Source: Actinomycetes bacterium (lineage in GTDB: Bacteria; Actinomycetota; CALGFH01). Taken from it: a DNA stretch of 26,345 nucleotides. Location: NCBI GenBank assembly GCA_030146615.1, contig JASLBL010000045.1:1-26345 (forward strand). Reading direction: 5' to 3'. Below are positions 25,885 to 26,345 of the stretch, piece after piece (within the stretch, counting starts at the first letter, position 1; every line of letters begins with the position of its first letter). A program made the position numbers and the translations under genes. The notes beneath the pieces are model-generated. The model saw nothing but the letters and a program-made list of their open reading frames with translations. It made no database searches and had not been told where the DNA came from.

Positions 25885-25918
25885 TTACATTGCACATCAG
25901 TGTAATCTGTTGGTAATC
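25885..25918. promoter_or_regulatory. GTAATC repeats 11 bp apart plus a dyad, upstream of the hydrolase gene
   Basis: Plus-strand GTAATC occurs at 25902-25907 and 25913-25918, 11 bp apart. A third, inverted unit (TTACA at 25885-25889) forms a TTACA-N11-TGTAA dyad with the first. Direct repeats of GTAAC-like hexamers one helical turn apart are typical of OmpR/PhoB-type response regulators, and MtrA in actinobacteria controls NlpC/P60 hydrolases through such sites (general knowledge). They lie about 145 nt upstream of the hydrolase start, in a gap of about 230 nt. Confidence 0.4.
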
Positions 25919-25985
25919 ACAGCGGGACAGATCCACCCAAATACGCATCCGAACCGCGCGAGATGGAGACCGACCGGGGGTCGTT

Positions 25986-26345
25986 GTGAGCCAGCAGCAG
26001 AGGCCCGCCTGGACCGGGGGTTCCGACGAGGCCCTGGTCCCGCTTGGCCGTGGCGACGATTCCACACCGGCGACCGAACGCGACGGCCATCCTGGCGACG
26101 GCACCCGCGCGCCCGCGCGGGCGCGCCCCGCCGACCGCGCCCGCCCGGCCACCGAGCCGGTGCCCGCCCCAACCCCTGCCCCCGACCACGCCCCCGCCGA
26201 CCGGCACCCGCCGATCGACCGGGGCGTGCTCGGGGGCAGGGACGGGGGCGGGGGCGGGGGCCGGCTCGGTGGCCGGGCGGGCGCGGTCGGCGGGGCGGGC
26301 CCGCTCAGGCGCGCGGGTGCCGTCGCCAGGATGGCCGTCGCGTTC
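25986..26345 (+). CDS. Open frame with Pro/Ala-rich sequence running off the window
   Basis: GTG at 25986 opens 120 codons without a stop: VSQQQRPAWTGGSDEALVPL, then a hydrophilic stretch with TEPVPAPTPAPDHAPA. Codon bias fits coding DNA for residues 1-73. Residues from about 76 on are the antisense of an inverted copy of the same stretch (26211-26345), so the frame there is probably not real. No family is recognised; a Pro-rich linker or surface protein is possible. The ribosome binding site is weak, and an 8-codon ATG frame at 25963 ends overlapping the GTG (GTGA), which could couple initiation. Confidence 0.35.
   Translation, partial: MSQQQRPAWTGGSDEALVPLGRGDDSTPATERDGHPGDGTRAPARARPADRARPATEPVPAPTPAPDHAPADRHPPIDRGVLGGRDGGGGGGRLGGRAGAVGGAGPLRRAGAVARMAVAF
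26076..26345. repeat. Imperfect inverted repeat at the right edge
   Basis: Arms 26076-26204 and 26211-26345 are reverse complements separated by 6 nt. The outer 85 bp pair with only three mismatches; the inner part differs more, including a net 6-nt length difference. Read in the frame of the 25986 gene, both arms encode ERDGHPGDGTRAP followed by Pro/Ala-rich text, and the differences are substitutions or whole codons. The outer end coincides with the window end. Either a fold-back join between two strain variants or a true inverted duplication would give this. Confidence 0.85.

Noticed and set aside
25759..25985. c-di-AMP (ydaO) riboswitch upstream of the NlpC/P60 gene
   Set aside because: Such riboswitches often precede actinobacterial wall hydrolases, but the conserved core segments were not found on the minus strand.

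Overview
The window is very GC-rich, uses many GTG and TTG starts, and carries actinobacterial-type families: a GAP/SfLAP membrane protein, CsoR, an F420/FMN luciferase-like oxidoreductase, a standalone ATP-dependent DNA ligase, Tat-type lipoproteins and a probable leaderless promoter. It most likely comes from an uncultured, deep-branching actinomycetote. I could not test this by search. The first gene is cut by the left edge and an inverted repeat runs off the right edge, so the window may be a contig or contig end.

Left part (1-7600). An intact type II NADH dehydrogenase is followed by a zone of gene remnants mixed with intact genes. The intact genes are a minus-strand DNA ligase - class I aldolase - PAP2 phosphatase cluster, a CopZ-type copper chaperone and a membrane protein with an HExxH motif. 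The remnants are a GAP/SfLAP fragment, a frameshifted LURP-one-related gene, a methyltransferase with internal deletions, a CopA ATPase lacking its phosphorylation site and carrying three frameshifts, the C-terminal half of CsoR, and a short GlsB-like piece. Two divergent gene pairs (SfLAP/LOR and copA/csoR) have each lost both 5' ends and the promoter between them.

Middle (7700-22930). A secreted subtilisin-like protease reads rightward into a strong hairpin at 9537-9564. Facing it is a 13-gene minus-strand run from 22927 to 9563 with many 1-4 nt stop/start overlaps. In transcription order it encodes a luciferase-like oxidoreductase, the two subunits of an extradiol-type hydroquinone dioxygenase (HapC/HapD), 4-hydroxymuconic semialdehyde dehydrogenase (HapE), maleylacetate reductase (HapF), two paralogous Tat/lipoprotein solute-binding proteins, an ABC importer (LivG, LivF, LivH, LivM type), a MoxR AAA+ ATPase and a GCS2-type ATP-dependent carboxylate-amine ligase. 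HapCDEF would convert hydroquinone through 4-hydroxymuconic semialdehyde and maleylacetate to 3-oxoadipate. The importer probably feeds this route with an aromatic precursor rather than branched-chain amino acids. Two tandem 16-bp dyads with 22-bp spacing lie just upstream of hapC and look like its operators.

Right part (22926-26345). Divergent from the operon is a CoxE-like VWA protein, the usual partner of MoxR ATPases, followed by an ABM-domain monooxygenase. Next comes a membrane-anchored transglycosylase/NlpC-P60 cell-wall hydrolase on the minus strand with 11-bp-spaced GTAATC repeats upstream. The window ends in a Pro/Ala-rich open frame that folds back on a slightly diverged inverted copy of itself.

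The most interesting unit is the hydroquinone operon bracketed by MoxR and VWA genes. It suggests an uptake and degradation module with its own metalloenzyme-activating chaperone pair.
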